Positions 1 to 10,211 are shown, counted from the stretch's first letter. The stretch: DNA of 64,000 nt from Aldehydirespirator sp965220345 (GCA_965220345.1 OZ244822.1:310001-374000), one strand, 5' to 3'. The notes: a model not told the origin generated them from the sequence alone. Translations and numbers: made by a program.

Positions 1-1
1 G

Positions 2-1177
2 CTGCATCAAGACCCAGCCGCAGGTGCCCAGCCTGCTGATCTCGGTGACTGGCCTACAGATCCCGACACGATTGCGGTGCTACTACATACCAGCGGCACC
101 ACTGGCCCACCCAAAACCGCAGTGCTGCGTCACCGGCATTTGCTGTCGTATGTCAAAGGCTTGGTGCAATCTGCATCAGCCAGCGCGGACGAGTCGCACA
201 TCATGGCGGTGCCCCCTTATCACATCGCCTCGGTAGCTGCACAGTTGTCGCAGGTATACGCAGGTCGTCGCATCGTGCCGTTGGCGAGATTCGACCCTGA
301 TGAATGGATCAACCTGGTCAAAACCGAAGGCGTTACTCATGCGATGCTCGTACCCACGATGCTGACTCGCATCGTTGATGCTCTGCAACGCCGCAGTGAA
401 GCACTGGAATCGGTTCGTTTTGTGTCATACGGGGGCGGCAAATCGCACATCGACGTGGTGCATAAAGCGCTGGAAGTGTTCCCTCAGGCCGAGTTCATGC
501 ACGCCTACGGCCTTACCGAGGCCAGTTCAACCGTGTGTGTTCTGGAACCCGAAGAGCATCGGCGTTGCGCCGCATCTGATGATCCCTTTGAGCAGGCCAG
601 GCTTACTTCGGCGGGTCGGCCGCTGACAGGCGTGGAAGTGTCGGTACGCAACGCCGACGGCAGCGAGGCTCTAGACGGTCGAAGCGGAGAAATCTGGGTG
701 AGAGGCGGGCAAGTGTCGGGTGAATACAACGAAAGCGGCGTGCATCTCGACAGCGACGGCTGGTTTCGAACCAGCGACCTCGGCCATCTCGATCAAGACG
801 GCTACCTGTGGGTGCAGGGACGCAGCGACGATGTCATCGTTCGCGGCGGTGAGAACATGTCACCCGGCGAGATCGAAGAAGCGCTCATGTCTCATCCCGA
901 TGTTGTTGATGCTGCCGTATTCGGGATGTCTAGCCGAGAATGGGGCGAAGAAGTAGCAGCCTGTGTAGTAACCCGTCAATCAGCCCCTGAGACCAAAGAA
1001 CTTGTAGAAGAACTAATACAGCATGTTAAGACACAGCTACGGTCTGCTCGGGTGCCAGCGCACCTTGAGTTCGTTGATGCGCTGCCTTACAACGACACCG
1101 GCAAACTGCTACGCCGCCAACTGCGCGAACGCTTCAAATCTCTGGATGACCCGGTAACACCGTTCAGCAACTCGTAG
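2..1177 (+). CDS. Acyl-CoA synthetase, AMP-binding family (5' end outside window)
   Basis: ATP-dependent adenylating enzyme that activates a carboxylic acid as acyl-AMP and transfers it to CoA. The frame is open from base 2, so the N-terminal part lies outside the window. The P-loop motif TSGTTGPPK is visible near the left edge. Later comes the YGLTEASS motif (A5), then GEIWVRG, then the hinge and C-terminal lid (GWFRTSDLGHLDQDGYLWVQGR, followed by the conserved NDTGKLLRR, which carries the catalytic lysine). The domain order is that of medium/long-chain fatty-acid or related acid CoA ligases. The acid substrate cannot be told. The gene ends 107 bp before the next start on the same strand. 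Confidence 0.9.
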   Translation: MHQDPAAGAQPADLGDWPTDPDTIAVLLHTSGTTGPPKTAVLRHRHLLSYVKGLVQSASASADESHIMAVPPYHIASVAAQLSQVYAGRRIVPLARFDPDEWINLVKTEGVTHAMLVPTMLTRIVDALQRRSEALESVRFVSYGGGKSHIDVVHKALEVFPQAEFMHAYGLTEASSTVCVLEPEEHRRCAASDDPFEQARLTSAGRPLTGVEVSVRNADGSEALDGRSGEIWVRGGQVSGEYNESGVHLDSDGWFRTSDLGHLDQDGYLWVQGRSDDVIVRGGENMSPGEIEEALMSHPDVVDAAVFGMSSREWGEEVAACVVTRQSAPETKELVEELIQHVKTQLRSARVPAHLEFVDALPYNDTGKLLRRQLRERFKSLDDPVTPFSNS

Positions 1178-1298
1178 TAACTCAAGAATTCAAGTCGTGG
1201 ACTGGGTCTAAAATCGCAGCCGTGAGCAAACCAGCCAAGCTCATCCAGCAAAACCAGATACCCGTCCAGATTTCAGTCACTAGTTGTCGAGAAACCGC

Positions 1299-3509
1299 AT
1301 GAGAACCAGAAGTCGCACCGTGTCCAAGAGCACAGCAGGGCTGATCGCTGGTGCTGTAGGGGCGGCGCTAGCTCTGGCATTCGGGGAACTTATTGACGAT
1401 CTGAACGATCCAATCCCGTCGCTGGTGATAGCGGTGGGTGAACTTGTCACCGACTACACGCCTGGTGATGTAGTGGCTTTCAGTATCGCCAATATCGGTG
1501 CCAGCCAAAAAACTGTGCTCACAACTGGGATCACGCTGTTGGTTCTTGCTGCCGGTGCGCATCTGGGGCGAGCCGCAGCTTGTGGGCGGCGCAACTTCGC
1601 TATTGGCGGTTTTGCGGCACTAGGGCTTATCGGTGGATGGGCCGCGGCTCGTAATCCGCTAAGTCCAGCACTGTCGTCGTGGGCTGTAGCACTGGGCGCA
1701 GCAGTTCTGGCGCTGGGCACCACCCTGTTCTTGATTAACCGAGCCGCGGTTGTGTCAAAGCCAGCAGCCAATAGCAGCGAGGCCGTCGGCAGTGCCGAAG
1801 CTGAGGATGAAGCAACGCGGTCTCTCGGGAAATTTCCCGAAGAAACTGGAGAAACCGAAGAATCCGAGCAGATGCTGGCTCGCTCAGGGCCTCGCAGATC
1901 TTTCTTCAGCTACTCAGGCGGTGCAGCAGTGACAGCACTCGCTTTGCTGGGGTTAGGTCGGAGTCTGCGGGAGCCGTCAGCCGCGGAGAAGGCGCGTGAG
2001 ATCTACACGCTGCCGCTACGCACCCCGACACCCGAAGCATCAGCAAACACGGCAGACACGCCGACGGCTGCGGACACAACCGTTGAGGTGCCCGAGGGCA
2101 TCCAGATCCCTGAAGGAATCGAGATTCCCGAGGGCATAGAAATCCCAGAAAGGGCAGCGGTTCCCGAAAGCGCAGAGACACCCGAAGTAGCACAGAGCAC
2201 CGCACCACAGGAACCTTCGACTCCTCCATCAACCACTGCACAAACACTCGATGAAAGTCCTGCAACCACCACTACTCAAGCTCTTCAAACCTCTGAAGAA
2301 CCCGCAGCAGCACCCAGCGCGGAAACACCCACTGTTGAAGCTCCACAAGAGCCGGTCACCATCACTAACACAGACGAATCAACACCCGAAAAGGTCTCTG
2401 AAAACCCCGTAGAAGAACCGGCAGCCACCACAACCCAGACAGCCGAAGAGAACCCAGCAGCCACCACAACCCAGCCACCCGAAGAACCAGAACCTCCAAC
2501 AACAACCACCACTACGACAACAACGACCACGACCACCACCGCACCACCGAGCAGATCGGCGGTGCATCCTCAAGTGGCTCGTCTCGACACGCTTGATGAC
2601 GAAGTGCCTGATATCTCTTCCTATGTCACCCCGATCACACCCAAAAACGAGTTTTATCGCATCGACACAGCCCTGACGGTTCCTCAGGTCGACCCCGACC
2701 GATGGCGGCTGCGCATCACCGGCCTAGTCGATAATCCCTATGAACTGACTTATCAAGAGATCAGAGCCATGAGCCTCTCGGATCATGTGATAACACTGTC
2801 ATGCGTATCCAATCAGGTGGGCGGCGATCTCGTCGGCAATGCCATCTGGACTGGAGTGCCGCTGAACCTACTTCTGCAGAGAGCTGGCGTGCAGCGTGGT
2901 GCCCAGCAGATCGTCGGTCGTTCAGTCGACGACTTCACTGCAGGATTTCCTACCACTACGGCCTACGACGGACGTAATGCAATCCTGGCGATCGGCATGA
3001 ACAACGAGCCTCTACCGCTGCGACACGGATTCCCAGCGCGCCTTGTGGTGGCGGGGCTCTACGGGTATGTGTCAGCAGTGAAATGGCTCGAGGAGATACG
3101 CCTCACCACTTGGGACGACTTCGACGGCTACTGGGTGCCGCGGGGCTGGTCAAAGCAGGGGCCTGTCAAAACCCAGAGCCGCATTGATGTCCCTAGTGAC
3201 GGTTCAAATGTCAGTCTGGGTGAGACCGTAGCGATAGCAGGAGTCGCTTGGGCACCGACCCGAGGCATCTCCCGGGTTGAGGTGCGGATCAACAACGATG
3301 CATGGACACCGTGCCAGCTCGGTGAGGTGGCTGGCAATGAGAGCTGGGTTCAGTGGTATCTGCCGTGGACACCCGCAACCACTGGACGACAACGGATTCA
3401 GGTACGCGCCACAGACGGCCGAGGCAACACGCAGAGCGAAAACAATGTCCGACCTAGACCAAACGGTGCCGAGGGTTGGCACACCATCCGCGTCAACGCT
3501 CGCGGCTGA
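1299..3509 (+). CDS. Membrane-anchored molybdopterin-dependent (sulfite-oxidase-like) oxidoreductase with long P/E/T-rich linker
   Basis: Likely extracytoplasmic molybdenum-cofactor oxidoreductase. About four hydrophobic segments fill residues 10-150, and another lies near 210-230. A Pro/Glu/Thr-rich linker of roughly 180 residues follows, with repeated IPEGIEIPEG-type units and a run of 14 threonines. The sulfite-oxidase molybdopterin domain then carries the Cys expected to ligate Mo (VITLSCVSN) and the GVPLNLLL and HGFPARLVV blocks. The C-terminal dimerisation domain contains RVEVRINN and QRIQVRATDGRG. An upstream TTG at 1284 is possible, but ATG at 1299 gives a normal positively charged N-terminus. 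Related actinobacterial proteins have the membrane part and catalytic domain; the linker is unusually long here. The substrate is unknown. Confidence 0.85.
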   Translation: MRTRSRTVSKSTAGLIAGAVGAALALAFGELIDDLNDPIPSLVIAVGELVTDYTPGDVVAFSIANIGASQKTVLTTGITLLVLAAGAHLGRAAACGRRNFAIGGFAALGLIGGWAAARNPLSPALSSWAVALGAAVLALGTTLFLINRAAVVSKPAANSSEAVGSAEAEDEATRSLGKFPEETGETEESEQMLARSGPRRSFFSYSGGAAVTALALLGLGRSLREPSAAEKAREIYTLPLRTPTPEASANTADTPTAADTTVEVPEGIQIPEGIEIPEGIEIPERAAVPESAETPEVAQSTAPQEPSTPPSTTAQTLDESPATTTTQALQTSEEPAAAPSAETPTVEAPQEPVTITNTDESTPEKVSENPVEEPAATTTQTAEENPAATTTQPPEEPEPPTTTTTTTTTTTTTTAPPSRSAVHPQVARLDTLDDEVPDISSYVTPITPKNEFYRIDTALTVPQVDPDRWRLRITGLVDNPYELTYQEIRAMSLSDHVITLSCVSNQVGGDLVGNAIWTGVPLNLLLQRAGVQRGAQQIVGRSVDDFTAGFPTTTAYDGRNAILAIGMNNEPLPLRHGFPARLVVAGLYGYVSAVKWLEEIRLTTWDDFDGYWVPRGWSKQGPVKTQSRIDVPSDGSNVSLGETVAIAGVAWAPTRGISRVEVRINNDAWTPCQLGEVAGNESWVQWYLPWTPATTGRQRIQVRATDGRGNTQSENNVRPRPNGAEGWHTIRVNARG

Positions 3510-3540
3510 CGGAAAGATCGTCAGCCCGAAAACTAACAGT

Positions 3541-3567
3541 CGGATCATCTGGTGAGCGGATCATCTG
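3541..3567 (+). repeat. Short direct repeat upstream of pdxS
   Basis: CGGATCATCTG occurs twice with a 16-bp period, at 3541-3551 and 3557-3567, between the oxidoreductase stop and pdxS. It could be a regulator site, since MocR-type PdxR proteins bind direct repeats upstream of pdxST in other actinobacteria. No pdxR gene is in the window. Suggestive only. Confidence 0.25.
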
Positions 3568-3613
3568 ATAAACGGTCGGGGCAGAGGTCAGCAACAGCAG
3601 TAGCATTACAGCC

Positions 3614-4516
3614 ATGTCCGGCACTCATAGCACCGACCCAATCACTGGCACCACGCTCGTCAAGCGTGGCCTAGCTGAGATGCTCAAAGGCGGCGTGATC
3701 ATGGACGTGGTCACGCCCGAGCAGGCGCGAATAGCTGAAGACGCAGGTGCCGCTGCGGTGATGGCGCTTGAGCGTGTGCCGTCTGATATTCGTGCTCAGG
3801 GGGGTGTATCTCGGATGTCTGATCCCGAGATGATCAGCGGCATCCAGACTGCGGTGAGCATCCCGGTGATGGCCAAAGCCCGAATCGGTCATTTTGCGGA
3901 GGCTCAGATACTGCAGTCTCTGAAAGTTGACTACATCGACGAGTCAGAAGTGCTCACACCCGCCGATGAACTGCACCACATCGACAAGTGGGCTTTCACG
4001 GTGCCGTTCGTTTGCGGTGCCACCAACCTCGGCGAAGCGCTGCGCCGCATCAGCGAAGGTGCCTGCATGATCCGCTCCAAAGGCGAAGCCGGCACTGGAA
4101 ACATCGTTGAAGCAGTCCGTCATCTGCGTTCGATTATTGGTGACATGCGCCGTATCGCTGCGGCTGTTGACAGCGCTGAACTGTTTGATTGGGCCAAACA
4201 GCTGCAAGCACCGTTGCCTCTGGTGCAAGAGATCGCCGAAACCGGCTGGCTGCCGGTGCCGTTGTTTTGCGCGGGCGGGATCGCCACCCCGGCTGATGCT
4301 TCGCTGGTGATGCAGCTCGGTGCCGAAGCCGCTTTCGTGGGCTCTGGGATCTTCAAAAGCTCGGACCCGCCCAAGATGGCTTCAGCCGTCGTGGAAGCGG
4401 TCACTCATTTCCGTGACCCAGAAATCTTGGCGAAGATCAGCTCTGGGCTCGGCGAAGCCATGCCTGGGCTGGAAACTGAAACGCTTGCCACAAAGATGGC
4501 TGACCGGGGCTGGTGA
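3614..4516 (+). CDS. pdxS: Pyridoxal 5'-phosphate synthase, lyase subunit PdxS
   Basis: Synthase subunit of the DXP-independent vitamin B6 pathway. It condenses ribose 5-phosphate, glyceraldehyde 3-phosphate and ammonia to PLP; the ammonia comes from PdxT. The 300-residue length is standard. The catalytic Asp in VIMDVVT (about residue 31), the Schiff-base Lys in MAKARIGH (Lys88) and the second Lys in SKGEAGTGN (Lys156) are all present, as are the phosphate-binding GTGN and FCAGGIATPADA segments. The ATG at 3614 begins a typical N-terminus. The stop overlaps the pdxT start by 4 bp, so the two are translationally coupled. Confidence 0.97.
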   Translation: MSGTHSTDPITGTTLVKRGLAEMLKGGVIMDVVTPEQARIAEDAGAAAVMALERVPSDIRAQGGVSRMSDPEMISGIQTAVSIPVMAKARIGHFAEAQILQSLKVDYIDESEVLTPADELHHIDKWAFTVPFVCGATNLGEALRRISEGACMIRSKGEAGTGNIVEAVRHLRSIIGDMRRIAAAVDSAELFDWAKQLQAPLPLVQEIAETGWLPVPLFCAGGIATPADASLVMQLGAEAAFVGSGIFKSSDPPKMASAVVEAVTHFRDPEILAKISSGLGEAMPGLETETLATKMADRGW

Positions 4517-5085
4517 AACCCCGCGTCGGCGTGCTCGCTCTGCAAGGCGGGTTCGCTGCTCACGCTGACATCTTCAAGAAGCTAGGCGTTCGAGTCGACG
4601 AGATCCGCACCCCTGAACAACTCGCGGCAGTTGACGCTTTGATCATGCCCGGTGGTGAGTCAACCACCATGTCGATGCTGCTTGAACGCAGCGGACTGCT
4701 AGAGCCTTTAGCTGAGAAGCTCAACAGCGGCTTGGCGGTGCTGGGAACATGCGCAGGCATGATCCTTTTGGCATCAGACGTGGTTGACGGGCGTGCCGAT
4801 CAGCACAACATGAGCATGATCGATATCACCGTGCGACGCAACGCCTACGGAGCACAGATCGCGAGTTTCGAGGCCGATGTTTTGGTTGATGGCCTAGATA
4901 AGCCTTTTCATGCAGTGTTCATACGCGCTCCATGCGTGGAAAGGGTGGGGCCCGGCGTTGAAGTGCAGGCTCGTCACAATGGTCAGCCGGTGCTGTGCAA
5001 GTCGGAGCAGGTGACGGTGATGTCGTTTCATCCCGAACTGTCGGGCGATCCCAGGCTTCACGAGCGTTTCCTAGCGAACTTCTAG
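4513..5085 (+). CDS. pdxT: Pyridoxal 5'-phosphate synthase, glutaminase subunit PdxT
   Basis: Class I glutamine amidotransferase that hydrolyses glutamine and channels ammonia to PdxS. The nucleophile elbow is GTCAGM (Cys80), and the His/Glu pair is in SFHPELSGDP (His173, Glu175). The oxyanion/glutamine-binding motif PGGEST is at about residues 47-52. The GTG start overlaps the TGA of pdxS by 4 bp, the usual arrangement of pdxST. The 190-residue length matches the family. The facing lhr gene on the opposite strand ends 44 bp away, with no clear terminator between them. Confidence 0.96.
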   Translation: MKPRVGVLALQGGFAAHADIFKKLGVRVDEIRTPEQLAAVDALIMPGGESTTMSMLLERSGLLEPLAEKLNSGLAVLGTCAGMILLASDVVDGRADQHNMSMIDITVRRNAYGAQIASFEADVLVDGLDKPFHAVFIRAPCVERVGPGVEVQARHNGQPVLCKSEQVTVMSFHPELSGDPRLHERFLANF

Positions 5086-5128
5086 CCATGAACCCACTTT
5101 CGCTTCGTCTAGCCATTTCGCTTGGCTC

Positions 5129-8100
5129 TTAGGCACGGTAGAGCATTCCCCGGTAAGCCGAGACGAAGCCAGCAGCCTCAAAACGAGCCGCCCACACAGT
5201 GTCACGGATCGGGATGCCGTCAACTTTGGCTATCTCCAGCTTGCGAAGCCGTCCATCTTTGACCAAGCCCATCAGTGCCTCAATCCAAGCATCACTTGAC
5301 ACCGCTGATGCCCCCACGGATGCCAGTGATGCGTGTGATGCCCCTGACACTCTTGATGACCCCGATGAAGCCCCCGATGTCGCTGACACTCTTGATACTG
5401 CAGCGTCTGGTGATGCTGCCGCAGCGAAAGTTGTCAGCGAACGTCCGCCGCGTTCCAGCAGCACCACTGGGGTGCCGTCGATCAACACCACTTGAGCGCC
5501 AGCGCTTCGTGACGGGCGACCCTCAGTATCAGGCCACACCAATGCTGCGCCGTAAGGCTGAGCCGGGTCGCTTGCGGCCAGCACCACCACACCAACAGCA
5601 GAATCAACCGCACCAGCAGCAGAATCAGCAGAATCACCAGAATTTTCCGAGTCGGACATGCGCATGCCTCTTAGCCGGTCGACCGCTCCCGGTAAAGCGA
5701 ACTGAGCTGCACCAAGCCCCGCAACGAAATAACCACGGCGCACTTCGCCACGTTCTTCCAGCGCCTTGAACACTGGATAAACGCCCGCGAAGCCGCCTTC
5801 GGCACCTTCTCCCAGTGCGGTCTCGCGGGTGACCACCCCGTAACGGTCAAGCAGTTGATGAGCCCGAGCCAGAGCAGACTCGGTAGCAGCCGGTTGAGGA
5901 CTGAGCAGCGGCGCAACCAGCGACCAGCGCCCCGCAGCCGACGGAGGCCCGGTCGCGCTGAGCCCACCCAACCGCAGTCGACCCCGCCGGGATCGGCCAG
6001 CCCGAGACGCAGCACGTCTACCACTAGCCGAATAGCGGCCAGATCCACCCGAGCGAGAACCGGCGATCCGAGCCCGCAAAGGCACCAGCGAATCGTTCGT
6101 GACTTCACCCGCCCACACCAAATCCCATAAAGCGGTTAGCACAGTTTCGGTGTTATATGGCAGTGAGGCAGCTTGAGCGGCAGCCACCAGATCCGGCCAG
6201 AACAACGCTCCTCCACCCCTCAAACGCTCGCGCAGAGCATCATGGATCTCCCCTTCACAGGATTCAGCGGATGGAACCAGCAGAGCCGCCTGATCACGAA
6301 ACAGCAGACGCACCTTGCCGTCGGTGGCACCCAATGCGCCCGCGCCCACCCATACGACCTCACCAGAAGTGCAGAGCTGATCAAGTTCGGCTGCCTTGTA
6401 GCCAGACATGCGACAGGCCAGCACGTCCGCTTCCAAGATTGACGCTGCCACTGGTGCTCCCTGAAGCTGTGCAACCACATCGGCGAGAGCGTCCACTCCC
6501 CGGCGACGACTGCCCACGCCCTGCCATTGCGGCAAGAACCTAGCCAAAGCTTCGGGCGGCACCGGCTCTACCTCATGACGCAACTGCGCCAAAGTTCGGC
6601 GACGAATACGCCGCAACACTTCGGCATCACAGAACTCTCGGCCGCTGCCACCGGGACGGAACTCGCCTTGCAGCAATCGTCCTTCAGCCACCAGCGAAAC
6701 CAGCCGAGACCCCACTAGTTGCTCACTAAGCCCCAGCCAGCGTGACACGTCACGAGCAGTGAACGGCCCATGAGTGCGCGCAAAACGCACACACAAATCA
6801 CCGAGAGGATCATCAACAGCTTCGCTATCGGCTGCAGCTAAACCTACAGGCAATGCCACCCCCGCTGCGTCACGCAAACGGGCTGCGTCGGCGGCATCGG
6901 CTACAACTTCGCGTCCCGCTAAACGCACTTTGATGGCTCGGCGCTGCTCTACCAGGCTTTGCAGCCATTCTTCGACCTGACTAACACCTGAGCGGCTTGG
7001 GCTTGACTCATTCGTGCCATCAGAAAGCACCAACGGCGCGCAGCGTGCAACGATCTCATCAAGTGCGAGCGGGCCCAGCACTCGCAGAAGGTCATGAACC
7101 TCATCTGCGTCACGAGCTTGAGTCACCCCAGCAAGGCGCTGCAACTCCAGTTCAACCTCGGCAATCACCCCGGCATCAAGCAGTTCACGCAGTTCTTCGG
7201 TGCCGAGCAGATCAAGCAGCAGATCACGATCCAAAGCCAAAGCCGCAGCACGCCGCTCAGCCAAAGGCGCGTCACCTTCATACATGTATACCGCGATCCA
7301 AGAAAACAGCAGCGACTGGGCGAATGGCGATGCCTGAGCGGTGTCTAAAGCCACTACACGCACTTGACGGTTACGCAGTTCTGTCATCAAGCCACGCAAC
7401 GCAGGCAGATCAAAAACATCATTGAGGCATTCGCGTGTGGTTTCCAAAAGGATCGGAAAAGCCGGATATTTGGCAGCCACCGACAGCAGGTCCGCAGCCC
7501 GTCGACGTTGCTGCCACAAAGGGGTGCGCTGATCAGGACGGCGTCTCGGCAACAGCAACGCCCGAGCCGCGCATTCCCGAAAACGCGACGCAAACATCGA
7601 AGTCTCTGCCAGACGGCTCGCCACCAGCTCGGAAATCTCATCAGGATCAAAAAGCAGTTCATCTACAGGCAGTTCGTCCACCGCTTCAGGTAGACGTATC
7701 ACGATCCCGTCGTCACCCCACATCAAATCCACGTCAGCACCCCAAAGCTCACGCAGGCGGGCTTGCAACGCCACTCCCCAAGGAGCATGCACTTGAGCAC
7801 CAAACGGAGTGAGCACACACACTCGCCAGTCGCCGATTTCGTCACGGAAACGCTCCACCACCACTGTTCGGTCATCGGGCACCACACCGGTGGCTTCGGC
7901 CTGGTCTTCGAGATAGGCGAGCAGGTTGTCGGCTGCGTTCTCGTCAAGGCCGCACTGCTGGCGCAAACGAGTCTCGGCTGCGTCTGTGTCGCCCGAACGC
8001 AGTCCCCGCACCAGAGCGCCTACTGCTTTGCCTACTTCTATTGGACGTCCGGGGCCGTCACCGTGCCAGAAAGGCATTTTGCCGAGTTCACCGGGAGCGG

Positions 8101-10036
8101 GGGTGACCACAACCCGCTCGAAGGTGATGTCAACGATGCGCCAAGTAGAAGCCCCAAGCAGGAAGAGTTCACCGACACGGCTTTCGTAGACCATTTCTTC
8201 GTCGAGTTCGCCCACCCGGGTGCCATCAGGCAAGAACACGCCGAACAAGCCTCGGTCGGGGATGGTGCCTGCGTTGGTGACCGCTAGACTTTGCGATCCT
8301 GCTCTGCCTCGCAGCGTGCCGTTGGCGCGATCCCAAACCACACGGGGACGCAGTTCCGAGAACTCTTCAGCGGGATAAGTTCCCGACAGCAGATCAAGCA
8401 CGCTGCGTAGTACCTCATCAGACAGTTCAGCGAAGCTCGCAGTGCGCCTCAGCAGCGCCGCTAACTCAGCGAAAGTCCAGTCGTCCATAGCGCACATGGC
8501 AACGATCTGCTGAGCAGCCACATCAATCGGGTTGCGCAGATAACGGGTGTGCTCAACCTCACCGGCGTGCATGCGCTCAACCACTGCCGCTGCCTCAAGC
8601 AGGTCGGCGCGGTGTTTGGGGAAGATTCTGCCTCGGCTTGGTTCGCCTACCCGATGCCCGGCACGTCCGATGCGTTGCAGTCCTGAAGCCACCGAACCTG
8701 GCGATGCCACCTGCACCACCAAATCCACGGCACCCATGTCGATACCAAGCTCCAGCGTGGATGTAGCGACTAGCCCTTTGAGTTCGCCGCGTTTGAGTTC
8801 GTCTTCGATCAGCAAACGGCGCTGCCTTGACAGCGAACCGTGATGAGCTTTCACCAGCTCGAAGCCCTCGTCGGCACCAACACCAACATTCTCATCGCCT
8901 GAAGTAACCGGCGGCGCTTTGCCTGACTTTGCTTGCTCCTGCTGAGCGTGTTGTTGCTGCTGGGTTTCTGCCTGTTCTTGCAGTGTTTCTTGCTGGGCTT
9001 CGAGGTGGAGTTCGTTGAGTCGAGCAGCCAGACGCTCAGCCAATCGTCGGGCGTTAGCGAATATCAGCGTTGAACGATGCGATGTCACTAGCTCAAGTAG
9101 CCGAGGATGAATAGCAGGCCAGATGCTGCGCCGCATCGGTGAAGCAGCAGCACCAGCCGAAACTGGCGGCTCTATCGTCTCGCCCAGCGAAGCCATATCA
9201 GCCACCGGCACCACAACCTCAATGTCGAGTTCTTTGCGTGCTCCAGCGTCCACCACGTTCACAGGACGCGGCGTTGTCGTGCCGTCGGGACCAAGCTCGA
9301 AACCACCCAAAAATTGGGCGATCTCGCTGAGTGGTCGCTGCGTAGCTGACAACGCCACACGCTGCGGCGGCCTAGCGCATAGCTCCTCTAGGCGCTCAAG
9401 CGACACCATCAGATGCGCTCCCCGCTTGCTGGCAGCTACCGCATGTATCTCGTCGATGATCACATGACGCACTCTGGTGAGGGTCTCACGAGCCCGGCTG
9501 GTCAACATCAAAAACAGTGACTCTGGGGTTGTGATAAGGATCTGCGGAGGATGCCTAACTAGCTTGCGGCGCTCATCGGCTGAAGTGTCGCCGGTGCGTA
9601 CCCCGACACTGGGGACACTCACCTGAACGCCGAGACGTTCAGCAGCTAGGCGAATGCCTTGCAGCGGTGACCGCAGATTCTTTTCGATGTCAACCGCTAG
9701 CGCCCGCAGCGGCGACACATACAACACAGTGGTTCCGGCAAAAGTTGCAGAGTCGGCACCGGCAGCGACTTCAGGTTCGACAGCAGGCTGGGCAGCAGGC
9801 TCTACAGCAAGATCGGCAGCAGAGACTTCGGAGGTCATCAACCGGTCTATGGCCCACAGGAAAGCAGCCAATGTCTTGCCTGTGCCGGTAGGCGCGCACA
9901 CCAACGTGTGATGTCCGGCTGCGATCTGTGGCCATCCCTGAAGCTGCGGCGGGGTCGGCTCACGAAACGAAGCCTCGAACCATGCCCGGGTCGGCTCAGA
10001 GAATGCAGCAAGCGGGTTCACGTTCATGGCTGCCAT
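5129..10036 (-). CDS. lhr: Lhr-family large DEAD/DEAH-box DNA helicase
   Basis: Large superfamily 2 ATP-dependent helicase of the Lhr (large helicase-related) type, linked to DNA repair in bacteria. Visible motifs: Walker A PTGTGKT (about residues 48-54), DEIH box, SATQRPL (motif III), and in the second RecA domain STLELGIDMG and QRIGRAGHR (motif VI). A long C-terminal Lhr region follows. The open frame extends upstream to 10213, but that would overlap the divergent gene and encode a low-complexity GLGQGLR repeat. ATG at 10036 or 10027 (...MNVNPLAAFSEP) gives the usual N-terminus. About 1,635 residues is somewhat longer than E. coli Lhr (about 1,540); a Gln-rich insert between the helicase lobes accounts for part of this. 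Confidence 0.93.
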   Translation of the reverse strand: MAAMNVNPLAAFSEPTRAWFEASFREPTPPQLQGWPQIAAGHHTLVCAPTGTGKTLAAFLWAIDRLMTSEVSAADLAVEPAAQPAVEPEVAAGADSATFAGTTVLYVSPLRALAVDIEKNLRSPLQGIRLAAERLGVQVSVPSVGVRTGDTSADERRKLVRHPPQILITTPESLFLMLTSRARETLTRVRHVIIDEIHAVAASKRGAHLMVSLERLEELCARPPQRVALSATQRPLSEIAQFLGGFELGPDGTTTPRPVNVVDAGARKELDIEVVVPVADMASLGETIEPPVSAGAAASPMRRSIWPAIHPRLLELVTSHRSTLIFANARRLAERLAARLNELHLEAQQETLQEQAETQQQQHAQQEQAKSGKAPPVTSGDENVGVGADEGFELVKAHHGSLSRQRRLLIEDELKRGELKGLVATSTLELGIDMGAVDLVVQVASPGSVASGLQRIGRAGHRVGEPSRGRIFPKHRADLLEAAAVVERMHAGEVEHTRYLRNPIDVAAQQIVAMCAMDDWTFAELAALLRRTASFAELSDEVLRSVLDLLSGTYPAEEFSELRPRVVWDRANGTLRGRAGSQSLAVTNAGTIPDRGLFGVFLPDGTRVGELDEEMVYESRVGELFLLGASTWRIVDITFERVVVTPAPGELGKMPFWHGDGPGRPIEVGKAVGALVRGLRSGDTDAAETRLRQQCGLDENAADNLLAYLEDQAEATGVVPDDRTVVVERFRDEIGDWRVCVLTPFGAQVHAPWGVALQARLRELWGADVDLMWGDDGIVIRLPEAVDELPVDELLFDPDEISELVASRLAETSMFASRFRECAARALLLPRRRPDQRTPLWQQRRRAADLLSVAAKYPAFPILLETTRECLNDVFDLPALRGLMTELRNRQVRVVALDTAQASPFAQSLLFSWIAVYMYEGDAPLAERRAAALALDRDLLLDLLGTEELRELLDAGVIAEVELELQRLAGVTQARDADEVHDLLRVLGPLALDEIVARCAPLVLSDGTNESSPSRSGVSQVEEWLQSLVEQRRAIKVRLAGREVVADAADAARLRDAAGVALPVGLAAADSEAVDDPLGDLCVRFARTHGPFTARDVSRWLGLSEQLVGSRLVSLVAEGRLLQGEFRPGGSGREFCDAEVLRRIRRRTLAQLRHEVEPVPPEALARFLPQWQGVGSRRRGVDALADVVAQLQGAPVAASILEADVLACRMSGYKAAELDQLCTSGEVVWVGAGALGATDGKVRLLFRDQAALLVPSAESCEGEIHDALRERLRGGGALFWPDLVAAAQAASLPYNTETVLTALWDLVWAGEVTNDSLVPLRARIAGSRSGGSGRYSASGRRAASRAGRSRRGRLRLGGLSATGPPSAAGRWSLVAPLLSPQPAATESALARAHQLLDRYGVVTRETALGEGAEGGFAGVYPVFKALEERGEVRRGYFVAGLGAAQFALPGAVDRLRGMRMSDSENSGDSADSAAGAVDSAVGVVVLAASDPAQPYGAALVWPDTEGRPSRSAGAQVVLIDGTPVVLLERGGRSLTTFAAAASPDAAVSRVSATSGASSGSSRVSGASHASLASVGASAVSSDAWIEALMGLVKDGRLRKLEIAKVDGIPIRDTVWAARFEAAGFVSAYRGMLYRA

Positions 10037-10157
10037 TGCGTCAACAGTAGCGAGCCACTGCGACAGCCTGCCCGCAGCAACCGTAATCCCGCTGCACCTT
10101 GCACATACCGCACACCCGCAGCCGCTGCACTTCCAGCGACCCCCGCACTTCTGCACC

Positions 10158-10195
10158 CGCAACCCCTGCCCAAGTCCTCGCAACCCCTGCCCAAG
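10158..10195 (+). repeat. 17-bp direct repeat, 21-bp period, in the lhr/LLM divergent promoter region
   Basis: CGCAACCCCTGCCCAAG is repeated exactly at 10158-10174 and 10179-10195. The 21-bp period is two helical turns, so both copies present the same face. It lies just before the LLM oxidoreductase ATG at 10212. It could be an operator or chance low complexity in a C-rich stretch. Confidence 0.4.
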
Positions 10196-10211
10196 CCATA
10201 GAGTGCCTTGC

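Noticed and set aside
2285..2539. Minus-strand poly-Val frame
   Set aside because: Antisense of the threonine-rich linker of the molybdenum enzyme.
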